From a virus, in the IMG/VR virus record IMGVR_UViG_3300017759_000006, positions 1-54,367 of that record: a stretch of DNA of 54,367 nucleotides, one strand, 5' to 3'. How positions within the stretch are numbered: the stretch's first letter is position 1; every line of letters starts with the position of its first letter. This document shows positions 29,630 to 37,305 of the stretch, piece by piece. The notes under the pieces are model-generated. The model searched no databases, was not told the origin of the DNA, and saw only the letters and a list, made by a program, of their open reading frames with translations. A program made the translations under genes and the position numbers.

Positions 29630-29964
29630 CTAAACCTGTTGCCTAGCAAGGCTTTGGACCTCTCGAGGCAACGATTGTAAGACTTACAGCAGTAATTGTC
29701 TGCCCGCGGCGTCAGTAGCGTGTCGAGGATTCTACGGACGATTCTCCAAAAACAACTTTCAGTGGTTCTGAAGGCGCGGCTGGATATTGTTTCGGCAGGG
29801 TTTCCGCCAAATAAAATGTTTAGCGCAATGGATAGACCGTCAATCAAGTCAACCACATAAACTTTCGCTCGTTTTAGCTTCGAGTTTTTCAACATTTTTT
29901 TCATCCGAGGATAATGGTCGGGGTGTAAAGCTGAAACGTCTATGATAATTGTGGTTTCGCTCAT
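29626..29964 (-). CDS. Hypothetical basic protein
   Basis: From ATG 29964 (MSETTIIIDVSALHPDHYPR) the product has 112 residues: a beta strand TIIIDVSA, a helix MKKMLKNSKLKRAKVYVVDLIDGLSIALNILFGG and a basic Cys-containing end (YCCKSYNRCLERSKALLG). The start overlaps the upstream membrane protein gene by four bases. Function unknown. Confidence 0.5.
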   Translation of the reverse strand: MSETTIIIDVSALHPDHYPRMKKMLKNSKLKRAKVYVVDLIDGLSIALNILFGGNPAETISSRAFRTTESCFWRIVRRILDTLLTPRADNYCCKSYNRCLERSKALLGNRFR

Positions 29965-30179
29965 GCAACTATGCCCACTAAGCTCATAATCAAAAGGATA
30001 CCACCAAGGATGGCGTATTCTTTCCATGTCATGGGCTTGAATTGCTCGGGCTCTGCTTCGTTGTCCGTGGTCCCTGACGCTTCGACGCCGCCCACTGTGA
30101 CCCATGCCTCATTCTCTGGCGTGTTTGGATCGTCTGCCACAAACTGACCGCTCTTGGTTCTTGCTCGTTTTTTAGCCAT
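29961..30179 (-). CDS. Single-span membrane protein of common phage type
   Basis: A 72-residue protein: basic start M-A-K-K-R-A-R-T-K-S-G-Q-F-V-A-D-D-P, an acidic middle (NEAWVTVGGVEAS), and a C-terminal span (YAILGGILLIMSLVGIVA). Proteins with this MAKKRARTKxGxFxADDPxTP start are frequent in phages of marine bacteria; the role is unknown to me. First gene of the operon at 30.2-27.7 kb, with ribosome site TAGGAG. Confidence 0.55.
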   Translation of the reverse strand: MAKKRARTKSGQFVADDPNTPENEAWVTVGGVEASGTTDNEAEPEQFKPMTWKEYAILGGILLIMSLVGIVA

Positions 30180-30221
30180 CACGCTCTCCTATATCGGTGT
30201 ACGATGGTTCCCATAAACTAA

Positions 30222-30248
30222 CATATATGCGGACCCCGCGCAAAAAAA
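30222..30248 (-). promoter_or_regulatory. Early-type promoter copy 7
   Basis: The -10-like TATATG (+30222-30227) in CCGCATATATG aligns with CCGCATATAGT of copy 6 and lies 43 bases before ATG 30179, the same distance as copies 2, 4 and 5. The T-tract of the terminator at 30242 lies about 16 bases upstream. Confidence 0.45.
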
Positions 30249-30268
30249 ACCCGGCTCTAGGGCCGGGT
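30242..30268 (-). terminator. Rho-independent terminator
   Basis: Minus-strand stem ACCCGGC/GCCGGGT with a 6-base loop followed by eight T. It closes the replication block whose last gene ends at 30377. Confidence 0.8.
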
Positions 30269-30289
30269 CGGGATCATCATTTTGCAGTC

Positions 30290-30319
30290 ACTTTGGAGAA
30301 AACTATGGTTGATCCCTAA
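30290..30319 (+). other. Orphan plus-strand leader with 4-codon frame
   Basis: CACTTTGGAGAAAACTATG on the plus strand copies the ribosome site of the early leaders, but the frame is only M-V-D-P then stop (30305-30319). It is either a remnant or a leader peptide. Confidence 0.3.
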
Positions 30320-30334
30320 TTACTTTTAGGAGTC

Positions 30335-30364
30335 CTGCGATCCCCCCATGAAAGGTTATCGCAG
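30335..30364. repeat. Inverted repeat
   Basis: CTGCGAT (30335-30341) and ATCGCAG (30358-30364) form a perfect 7-bp stem with a 16-base loop, just after the stop at 30377. CGAT/ATCG echoes the early promoter motif. Confidence 0.4.
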
Positions 30365-30376
30365 AAGTTCAAGGTA

Positions 30377-30550
30377 TCACTCAGGTCGGATAATTTCAAG
30401 AACCTCCATGGTAGCCTCTGACAAAGGCGTAATGGACAGATCTTTTTGAATAGCTATAGGCTGTTTGAGCCGGTTAGCGGTTTGCTGTCCGGCTTGTATT
30501 GAAATCAGCACGTCTTCAATTTCTTCTTGGGTTATTAATATCTTTTGCAT
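30377..30550 (-). CDS. Small hypothetical protein
   Basis: Start at ATG 30550 (MQKILITQEEIEDVLISIQA), 57 residues, with a possible ribosome site GGAGCGGG. It overlaps the preceding small gene by 35 bases. Helical and acidic; no function visible. Confidence 0.45.
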   Translation of the reverse strand: MQKILITQEEIEDVLISIQAGQQTANRLKQPIAIQKDLSITPLSEATMEVLEIIRPE

Positions 30551-30695
30551 TATGTTCCCGCTCCGCTTCACCTTTAGCTTGGAGCAATTGTTGCCAGACT
30601 TCCAGCTTGTCGAACTGGTCCTTGGACACCGTACCGTTTGCAAAGTCCTCTTCAAACTTTTTCAAAGCTTTATCGAATTCTTGCTGGATGGTCAT
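30516..30695 (-). CDS. Small helical protein
   Basis: A 59-residue gene: ATG 30695 overlaps the stop of the RHH-type gene by four bases. The product (MTIQQEFDKALKKFEEDFAN and on) is a charged, probably helical protein ending NNPRRN. It could be a partner of the adjacent DNA-binding protein. Confidence 0.5.
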   Translation of the reverse strand: MTIQQEFDKALKKFEEDFANGTVSKDQFDKLEVWQQLLQAKGEAEREHNAKDINNPRRN

Positions 30696-30922
30696 ATGCT
30701 GAAGCTTTTGGAACTCAGAGGGGTGTCGTTCTCTTTCTTGAACGTGTCCACCTGCTCAGAGATGTACTCCTGATCGCGGTTAGACAGGTTCTGCATCTTC
30801 CATTGCTCAATGATATAGCGCAGTTGTCCGCTGATCGTGCGGCCTTCGACGCGGGCAATGACCACCACTTCCTCGTAAACGTCCCGAGGTAACAAAGTGG
30901 ATTTCCATTTGGTTGTATCCAT
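30692..30922 (-). CDS. Ribbon-helix-helix type DNA-binding protein (putative regulator)
   Basis: A 76-residue protein. Residues 5-45 (K-W-K-S-T-L-L-P-R-D-V-Y-E-E-V-V-V-I-A, then R-V-E-G-R-T-I-S-G-Q-L-R-Y-I-I-E-Q-W) fit the Arc/CopG pattern: one basic beta strand, a helix, a turn with G-R-T-I-S and a second helix. A charged tail follows. It is the only evident transcription factor candidate in the window and could control the early promoter set, which is inference. Confidence 0.6.
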   Translation of the reverse strand: MDTTKWKSTLLPRDVYEEVVVIARVEGRTISGQLRYIIEQWKMQNLSNRDQEYISEQVDTFKKENDTPLSSKSFSI

Positions 30923-30931
30923 TTGATTCTC

Positions 30932-31360
30932 CTAGATATTACCAAGTTTTTTGTGGTGAGCCACACACATTTTATGTTGCTCAAGAACTAAAGATTTGTT
31001 TTGCCCGTGATACGGGATGGCTAATCGTTCTGCCACCATGAAGTCGTTTAACGAGTCTTCGTCGCCGTCAATCATGACGGTGGCCAACACCCTGCCAAAT
31101 TTACCTTTGGAATCTAATGAGGTCTTGATGGTCACTTCTGTACCAACGGGCAACAAATTGTTCACAAACTGTTTGGCAAACCGGCCCAGTGCCTTGAGGT
31201 CCTCAGTTCCCCCGCTCACCCTACGCGTCTCCGCTGTATCGATCCCGTACAGGCGGACGCTCATTTTGAGGGACACGTCAAATCCCAACCGGACGTTTAG
31301 AGACAGGCTGTCCCCGTCAATGACGCGTAGCACTTCGGCGCGGTAGCAGTAGAGTTCCAT
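30932..31360 (-). CDS. Thermonuclease-like (SNase) protein
   Basis: A 142-residue protein matching staphylococcal nuclease order: V-L-R-V-I-D-G-D-S-L, V-R-L-Y-G-I-D-T-A-E-T-R-R (catalytic Arg, Asp and Glu), G-T-E-V-T-I-K-T, K-G-K-F-G-R-V-L-A (second catalytic Arg), and L-N-D-F-M-V-A-E-R-L-A. No signal peptide is present, so it acts in the cell. It may degrade host DNA to supply nucleotides; downstream of the polymerase gene. Confidence 0.8.
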   Translation of the reverse strand: MELYCYRAEVLRVIDGDSLSLNVRLGFDVSLKMSVRLYGIDTAETRRVSGGTEDLKALGRFAKQFVNNLLPVGTEVTIKTSLDSKGKFGRVLATVMIDGDEDSLNDFMVAERLAIPYHGQNKSLVLEQHKMCVAHHKKLGNI

Positions 31361-31389
31361 GCTATACGATTCTACGCATAGTTATGAGA

Positions 31390-33291
31390 TTAATCAAGCT
31401 CTTCGCCCTCACCCCAGCTTGGCCCGTAGTCCACGTCGCATTTGTTGGGAACCTGTAGCGGCACGGCGTTTTGCATGATGTCGGCAAGCTCTCGGGCGTG
31501 GTCTTCGCTCTCGACTGAGAAGGCCAGTTCGTCATGCACTTGGAGCATGGGCACGTGCCCTGCTTCACACACGTCCACCATGGACTGCTTGGTCATGTCG
31601 GCGGCAGACGCTTGGATCAGACGGTTCAAGGCTTTGTAGGTGTAGGCCCGCCGTAGTCTGGTCGTTGGTCCGTGAGCCGCGATGGCTTCTTCGCGAGGCA
31701 GGGCTTTGTGCATCTCAAAGGCGTCAGGCTCCCAGAGGTCAAAGCGGCACTTTCTGCCGCGCAGGGACCGCACACTACCGGATGACCGCGGGTCCTCCAG
31801 TTTCTTCTGTACGCCTTTCATGAGTCCTTTTACGAAGGGGACGCGCTTGTGATATTGCTGGGTCAGGGCTTTGGCTTCGTCCACGCTGACATCCAGTTGA
31901 TCTGACAATTTATTGACACCCATCCCATACATCATTCCGAGGTTGATGACCTTGGCTTGCTTACGGGGGATGCGGGCCATGTCGCTGACCATGGTGTGGA
32001 AATCCATGTTGGGGTCGTTACGGTACGCGTCTACAAAAGCCTCGACGCCTTCTAAGGGCATACCTTTGTAATCGCCGTAGTTCTTGGCGAAATGCACCAA
32101 GATCCGCGGCTCTTGTTGCGAGAAGTCTATTGCCGCCCACTGCTGACCCTCCTCTGGTAGAAACAACGAGCGAATCATGGGGCCTAGCTCTGGATCGCGG
32201 GCCGGTATCTGTTGCAGATTAGGCGAGTTCATGGAGATGCGGCCTGAGACGGTGCCCCCGTCATCAGACCGTAGCTGGTTGATGTGGCTATGAATCCTGC
32301 CGTCATGCACGTACTTCAGGATGCCGTCGATAAACGAGCCGCTGGTCTTGTTGAGGTTGCGGGCTTTGACGATCCACTTGGCGAGGTCGTGGTTATGCTC
32401 CGACAGGAACGATTTGGTGAAGCTGGGTGACCCTTTCTCTGTGCTGGGGTAGGGGATGCTCAGTTTGTCGAAAGCTTTGGAGATAGATTGCGCCGCCCAG
32501 ATCTCTACGTCCATGCCTGCCAGTGATTTGATCTGTTTGATGGCCTCTTTTTCCTGTTTCATCAAGACTTGCTTGGTCCGTTCAGCGCGGTCCAAATCCA
32601 CCCGTATGCCGCGCTTGGTCATCTCGACAAGATGCGGTAGCAAGCGAATCTCTAGATTCCACACGTCCCACAGGTCTTCACGGTTGAGCAGGGTTTTGAA
32701 GTGATTCCATAGCTCCAGCGTAATCTCTGCGTCTGTCTCCGCGTAGGGACCGACATACATAGCAGGGAGCTTCCACATCTCGCCCTTGGGGTCCACGCCA
32801 AACTCTTTGGCGGCTTCTACCAGTGTCTTCTCAGACTTCGTCTTGCCGAGGTAGTCGTAGCACAGGGCGTTCAGGCTGTAGCTGAAGCGGTTTTCGTCAA
32901 TCAAGCTGGCGGTGATCATGGTATCGATCACGCGGCCTTTGACCTCGAAGCCCTCTGCACGTAGCCATCCAAGGTCGTATTGGGCGTTGTGCATGATTTT
33001 ATCGGCAGGGCACTCAAAGACCTTCTTGAGCCATTTGCTGACAATACGCTTGTCTAGGTTGCCGCCGCCTGCATGACCTACGGGGATGTAGCATTTCCAG
33101 CCGCCTACCGCTATCGCATAACCCACCACCTCGCCATCCTTCGTAGGCCAGCCCGGTCCCTTCTGTTTGAGGTTCGGGTCGCGTGTTTCAACGTCTATGG
33201 CTATTTCGTCGGCGTCAAAGATATCCGGTAGCTCTACTGGGGGCACCCAATCTGATTTGGGCGGGAACATCGCCATCTGTAGTTTTGTCAT
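31390..33291 (-). CDS. Family A DNA polymerase with 3'-5' exonuclease
   Basis: A 633-residue protein. The exonuclease motifs are I-D-V-E-T (D33, E35), H-N-A-Q-Y-D and Y-A-E-T-D-A. The polymerase has motif A D-F-S-Q-Q-E-P-R-I (D389), the O-helix R443-K-Q-A-K447-V-I-N-L451-G-M-M-Y455-G and motif C V-H-D-E-L. No 5'-3' exonuclease domain. The residue matching E. coli Phe762 is Leu451, a type known from virioplankton polymerases. Its ATG overlaps the stop of a zinc-ribbon gene. It replicates the phage genome. Confidence 0.93.
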   Translation of the reverse strand: MTKLQMAMFPPKSDWVPPVELPDIFDADEIAIDVETRDPNLKQKGPGWPTKDGEVVGYAIAVGGWKCYIPVGHAGGGNLDKRIVSKWLKKVFECPADKIMHNAQYDLGWLRAEGFEVKGRVIDTMITASLIDENRFSYSLNALCYDYLGKTKSEKTLVEAAKEFGVDPKGEMWKLPAMYVGPYAETDAEITLELWNHFKTLLNREDLWDVWNLEIRLLPHLVEMTKRGIRVDLDRAERTKQVLMKQEKEAIKQIKSLAGMDVEIWAAQSISKAFDKLSIPYPSTEKGSPSFTKSFLSEHNHDLAKWIVKARNLNKTSGSFIDGILKYVHDGRIHSHINQLRSDDGGTVSGRISMNSPNLQQIPARDPELGPMIRSLFLPEEGQQWAAIDFSQQEPRILVHFAKNYGDYKGMPLEGVEAFVDAYRNDPNMDFHTMVSDMARIPRKQAKVINLGMMYGMGVNKLSDQLDVSVDEAKALTQQYHKRVPFVKGLMKGVQKKLEDPRSSGSVRSLRGRKCRFDLWEPDAFEMHKALPREEAIAAHGPTTRLRRAYTYKALNRLIQASAADMTKQSMVDVCEAGHVPMLQVHDELAFSVESEDHARELADIMQNAVPLQVPNKCDVDYGPSWGEGEELD

Positions 33292-33428
33292 GCCACTTTC
33301 CTCTCTCGCAGTACCGCTTTTTCAAAGTGGTGACAGACTCTGCACCACCAACCCACACGCTTGTTTTCTGAAGCAAGAATGATCTCTTCGGCTTTGTTCT
33401 TACACTTGGGACACTGGATATGACTCAT
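33288..33428 (-). CDS. Small zinc-ribbon protein
   Basis: A 46-residue protein: MSHIQCPKCKNKAEEIILAS, then G-W-W-C-R-V-C-H-H-F-E. Two C-x-x-C pairs make a typical zinc ribbon. Ribosome site AAAAAGGAAACC. Its TGA overlaps the polymerase ATG by four bases, indicating coupling. It may bind DNA or a replication protein. Confidence 0.65.
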   Translation of the reverse strand: MSHIQCPKCKNKAEEIILASENKRVGWWCRVCHHFEKAVLRERKVA

Positions 33429-33442
33429 TTCGGTTTCCTTTT

Positions 33443-34945
33443 TCATAACGCATAGGCCCTTAGATAGTCGTCCGGTTCAAGGATGTAGAGGTTTTTCAAT
33501 GTGCGGGTGACCCCCACATAGAAAACGCGGTGTAGATCATCGCCGCCTTCTTCCATGGCCGCGGCAGTGAGGTCCGGCAGGATCACTACGTTCTCTGCTT
33601 CGCCGCCTTTTGTGCCGTGGATCGTGGACAGTCGGATGCGGGGCTTGGCGTTAAACTTCTCGCCGCTCCGTAGGAGAGCCGTTATGTAGGCCCTGTCGGC
33701 ATCTGGGATGCGATCCATGGCCTCATGCCAGATCATTTCGTCAGTGGCCAGTAAGCCGTAATGGTCTTGCAGTTGCTTGAGGTCGAACATGTCCTCGTCG
33801 TCTGCGGCTATGTTTTTGTGACCACGTTTTATCCGTGCGCCATTTCCGGTCATGTAGCCGTAGATTGCTTGCACTGCACCAAAAGGGATTGCCTTGCCTT
33901 TCCGCATGGTTTCCCAGCCGTTAATGGCCAAGGACATCTTTTCGGGAATGGAACGCGCACCATTTTGTCGCTCAAACAAATATCCGCCGTTTTTTATTTC
34001 TTGCTCTATTTCTCTAAGCATATATCGAGCTTGAGCCATGATGAGCCAACTACCCTCGGACATGTCTATTGTTCTGATGTCTGGCACACGAAATATCTGT
34101 CCCTGCTCTTTTTTGGGGTGGTAGATTTTTGGGAAACGATTTTGTATACGCGAGGCGATTTTTTCTGCCAAGGCGTGAATTGCCGCAGGGACGCGGTAGC
34201 TTTGTTCTAAAACTTCCGCATCACCGGACAAGTTGATGAAATGGTCAACGTCCGCCCCAGCCCAGCGATAAATAGCCTGATCGTCATCTCCTGCCACGTA
34301 CATCCGCTCGGACTTTTCATCCAGCTTATGAGCAATGTCCCACTGCAAGGGCGATAAATCCTGCGCTTCATCCAGAAAGCATATCTTCAGCGGGGGCATC
34401 AAATGGTCGGCCTCGTTGGCAAAACGCATGATCAAGTCTGTAAAGTCCATCAGGCCAAAGGTGCTTTTGTAGTTGGCGTAAGAGTCCGCCACATACTTCA
34501 CTTCTACCCACGTGAAGTTGACGTTGGAGTGGTTGTACTCATGCTCCAGCGTGGTTTTCTTGGTCTTTGACAGGTTGATCAGTTGCAAGATAGGGTGATC
34601 TGTAGCCTTAAACGACACATTTTCGTCATCGCTGGCCGAGCTACTGAGGGCAAAACCTATAGCTTGGGACAACTCTTTGTAATTCTGCGAACCCATCAAC
34701 TCCGTCTCTTTGACGCCCATCAGTCGGTATGCGAGAGAGTGAATGGTGCGGAAGTACGGCAGATCCTTGTCAGGGTCCAAGTCAAACCGCTTGGCCGCAC
34801 GTTCTTTAGCCTCTGTAGCCGCCTTACGGGTAAACGCAAAGAAACCCACCTGTGACGGTGGGACGCCTTTGTCGAGGGTTTGTTCCACCATGTTCAACAA
34901 CGTGGTGGTCTTCCCGGTTCCGGGCGGGCCGAATATCCTGAACAT
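33443..34945 (-). CDS. UvrD/PcrA-type SF1A helicase
   Basis: A 500-residue protein with ordered helicase motifs: Q/I G-P-P-G-T-G-K-T-T (residues 6-14), Ia A-F-T-R-K-A-A-T-E-A, II F-L-D-E-A-Q-D-L-S-P, III G-D-D-D-Q-A-I-Y-R-W-A-G-A-D, V T-I-H-G-T-K-G-G-E-A-E, VI Y-V-G-V-T-R-T-L. It unwinds DNA 3'-5'. It is shorter than UvrD (720). It lies between primase and polymerase and shares one base with the primase stop (TGATG), suggesting it is the replicative or repair helicase here. Confidence 0.9.
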   Translation of the reverse strand: MFRIFGPPGTGKTTTLLNMVEQTLDKGVPPSQVGFFAFTRKAATEAKERAAKRFDLDPDKDLPYFRTIHSLAYRLMGVKETELMGSQNYKELSQAIGFALSSSASDDENVSFKATDHPILQLINLSKTKKTTLEHEYNHSNVNFTWVEVKYVADSYANYKSTFGLMDFTDLIMRFANEADHLMPPLKICFLDEAQDLSPLQWDIAHKLDEKSERMYVAGDDDQAIYRWAGADVDHFINLSGDAEVLEQSYRVPAAIHALAEKIASRIQNRFPKIYHPKKEQGQIFRVPDIRTIDMSEGSWLIMAQARYMLREIEQEIKNGGYLFERQNGARSIPEKMSLAINGWETMRKGKAIPFGAVQAIYGYMTGNGARIKRGHKNIAADDEDMFDLKQLQDHYGLLATDEMIWHEAMDRIPDADRAYITALLRSGEKFNAKPRIRLSTIHGTKGGEAENVVILPDLTAAAMEEGGDDLHRVFYVGVTRTLKNLYILEPDDYLRAYAL

Positions 34946-36483
34946 CAGAACGGGTCCGGGGTCCGTGGTTCAAAGCTTTTAGGCTCTGGATCGCCTGTAA
35001 CGGTATCTGGTATCGGGACGCGCCACACACGGACAGGTTTACCTTTAATGCGTATCTGGACAGCCTCGCCATTGATATCCCGCAGGCGCTGGGCCACTTT
35101 GTGAGTCTTGAACTCACTGAAGCGGTTTTTACGCAGGAAGCCTTCAAAGTCCTTGAGCCGGAAATGAACGGCGTCGCCTTCTTCATCCACCCATGGACGG
35201 CGGAGCAGGATCTCTTCTTTGTCCTCCGCTTTTTGTGTAGAAGTGCAGAACTCATCCAAAAACTCGTAAAACTGGCCGTTGATACTGGCGTCCTCGCTCA
35301 CCTCCATGATGGCCCCGTCTGTTTCAGCCATTTCCTTCATAAGCTGGTTAATGCGGCCCTCCCACCCGCGGCGAGGCATGGTCTGGGGCATAAAGTTAAG
35401 CTGTTCGATACAGGCTTTTTGAAAGATGGTCTGATTCTGGAGCGCGTCGGTGTCCAGTTCCAGCGGTACGCCGTTCACGTCTAGGAACCAGACAGGCGGA
35501 ATGGAGTTGTATTTACGTAGGTTGGCCACGGCCATGTCGCTGACAGCCGCCCCGATACCAAATTTGCGAGTTTGGCATAGCTCACGGTTGCAGTACGGCT
35601 GGATAGGCGGCTCATTGCAACGGTAGGCGTAGTCCTTCTTTTCTAGCTGTTTGACCACGATATTGACCTCATTCAGAGGCAAAGGCGGGTCGATGTAGGC
35701 CATGTTGTGGTGGAGAATTTCGTCCTGCCATGTGTCAGGGTGCGCCTTCCGCAGGTATACGCCTACGCTAAAGAGTCCGTTGTTTCGGCCTCCTTCACTA
35801 ATTTTCTGGGAACATAGGGTTTGGAGACAGGGCGGACCGTCCACAATCGCTGTTCCTTCGACGGTGGCCTGCGTGAGTGCTTGTATTTGCTCTGAGGTCT
35901 GGACGTGCGCGGCATGTAAGCCAAAGAACTCCTGCAATGTCGCGGCGGACCCATCGTCGTTAAAGGCGTAGCGCAACCCCTCTTCCGCATTGAAATACGG
36001 CATATTGAGGAAGTTACCGATATCGCCCCGGTCTAGGAAAAGTTTGATTTGCTTCGGAAATATCTCGCTACCGCCGTAGCCCAGCCCACTAGCTAGATGC
36101 TGAAGTGTGGACTGCATGGTCTTGGCGGGCACCCAATCGGTGCTGAAGATGAAGCAGTGTGCGCCCCCGCTCTTGGAGCGACAGACTACCAGAGGAAGCT
36201 TGGCGTGGCGAATCCGCTCCACCAGCTTTGCATGGTCCAAAGGGTATTCATCTATATCGATGCAACCCCAGATGCACTTGTCGTCTTCGTTAATCGGGAT
36301 GATCCCGATCCCTGCTCCCTCTCCAGCCAGATGTTGCTGGAAATGCTCCATGGTCCGTGGTTCGCGAATGACTCGCGCTTTACCTTGTGATTTGCCATTA
36401 GAGCTTGTTCTGTCGATTTCAAACGTGCCGTAAGCCTGTTTGAGGCCATCAAATATGGCCGAGAAACGATCTGCATCAGACAT
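34945..36483 (-). CDS. Archaeo-eukaryotic (AEP) primase
   Basis: A 512-residue protein. The catalytic D-x-D is in G-C-I-D-I-D-E-Y-P, followed by V-V-C-R-S-K-S-G-G-A-H-C-F-I-F and E-I-F-P-K-Q with G-N-F-L-N-M-P-Y-F, the set I associate with AEP primases of the TOTE-conflict type. A helical PriCT-like middle (GGRNNGLFSVGVYLRKAHPD) and a Cys-bearing part follow. It would make primers for the polymerase; no DnaG-type primase is present. Its leader has a GGGGGC/GCCCCC hairpin and TTTGGCGA, a variant of the early leader. Confidence 0.75.
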   Translation of the reverse strand: MSDADRFSAIFDGLKQAYGTFEIDRTSSNGKSQGKARVIREPRTMEHFQQHLAGEGAGIGIIPINEDDKCIWGCIDIDEYPLDHAKLVERIRHAKLPLVVCRSKSGGAHCFIFSTDWVPAKTMQSTLQHLASGLGYGGSEIFPKQIKLFLDRGDIGNFLNMPYFNAEEGLRYAFNDDGSAATLQEFFGLHAAHVQTSEQIQALTQATVEGTAIVDGPPCLQTLCSQKISEGGRNNGLFSVGVYLRKAHPDTWQDEILHHNMAYIDPPLPLNEVNIVVKQLEKKDYAYRCNEPPIQPYCNRELCQTRKFGIGAAVSDMAVANLRKYNSIPPVWFLDVNGVPLELDTDALQNQTIFQKACIEQLNFMPQTMPRRGWEGRINQLMKEMAETDGAIMEVSEDASINGQFYEFLDEFCTSTQKAEDKEEILLRRPWVDEEGDAVHFRLKDFEGFLRKNRFSEFKTHKVAQRLRDINGEAVQIRIKGKPVRVWRVPIPDTVTGDPEPKSFEPRTPDPF

Positions 36484-36502
36484 TTTTTATTCGCCAAAGT
36501 AA

Positions 36503-36518
36503 GGGGGCCGAAGCCCCC
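36503..36518. promoter_or_regulatory. Hairpin in the primase leader
   Basis: GGGGGC-CGAA-GCCCCC, read as a TTCG tetraloop hairpin on the minus strand. It is followed by ACTTTGGCGA and ATG, matching the early leaders. No T-run follows on the minus strand, so it is probably not a terminator for the upstream gene. Confidence 0.5.
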
Positions 36519-36525
36519 GTTTTCC

Positions 36526-37305
36526 TTAAAAGGGTGCGTCTTCTCCTGCACCCGCGCCATCGTCGGTGTGTTTGACTTCAACCTCACCGCGCAGAATGGA
36601 TTCGGAAAACTCTTTGGCTTGCTTGTAGTGTGCGCCGTTTTCGACGACACCTTCCAAGCTGATGTCCCAGCCATGCCAGCTACCCTTGCTGTTCTCTTCA
36701 GAGACAGTCTTGAGCAGATAGATGTGGCTGAAACGGGGTGGTGTGAACGGCCCGTTCTTGCCCACCAAAGTGCGCTGGGCAATCGTGGAGTTCCACCTGC
36801 GGCTTTTCTTCAACTGCGTAGATTTCATGGGGATCAAAGCAGTTGTAGTCGTACCATCTTCCTCAAGAATGACGACGAAGTGCTGGTGCGTCTCCTCGAG
36901 GTACGTCCCGTTACCGCCAACAACATAGTCTTTGTTGTCGTTCGGGTCCCGCTCGACTTTCGGCAGAGTGTCGTCCGGCGTGTAGATGTTCACAGGAGCG
37001 CCACTGCCAGAGCCCCGAGGAGCCCACTCAATAAAGCGCCGCTGATAAGCTGAAGGTATGACACGAATACCTGTCTTACCAGAATAGACCGTATTCGATA
37101 CGGTATTGAGGATATCGCCTGCTTTCGCGTCGTCCAGATCATCCAGCACTGGGTCCTGACGGCTAAGAAGCTTGAGGAAAGGTAACGCCAGATCGTCTTG
37201 GCCCAAGTTTTCAAGGCCAAGATTGGCGTCTTGTTCAAAGATGTCCGGGCTAAACGGTACAATTTCATTAGCCTCTTCCTTCTTCACTGCTTTTGATGCA
37301 CTCAT
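36526..37305 (-). CDS. SSB-like protein
   Basis: From ATG 37305 (ribosome site AAGGAGCAAATC) the protein has 259 residues. The C-terminus is an acidic flexible tail ending D-D-G-A-G-A-G-E-D-A-P-F, like the protein-binding tip of bacterial and phage single-stranded DNA binding proteins. The middle has basic beta segments (YQRRFIEWAPRG, KKSRRWNSTIAQRTLVGKNGPFTPPRFSHIYLLKT). Position between a coiled-coil DNA protein and the primase supports the role. An OB fold is not provable by eye. Confidence 0.6.
   Translation of the reverse strand: MSASKAVKKEEANEIVPFSPDIFEQDANLGLENLGQDDLALPFLKLLSRQDPVLDDLDDAKAGDILNTVSNTVYSGKTGIRVIPSAYQRRFIEWAPRGSGSGAPVNIYTPDDTLPKVERDPNDNKDYVVGGNGTYLEETHQHFVVILEEDGTTTTALIPMKSTQLKKSRRWNSTIAQRTLVGKNGPFTPPRFSHIYLLKTVSEENSKGSWHGWDISLEGVVENGAHYKQAKEFSESILRGEVEVKHTDDGAGAGEDAPF

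Noticed and set aside
31544-31562. Palindrome GGGCACGTGCCC containing CACGTG
   Set aside because: It lacks the GTT/AAC arms of parS and lies in conserved polymerase coding sequence; likely chance.
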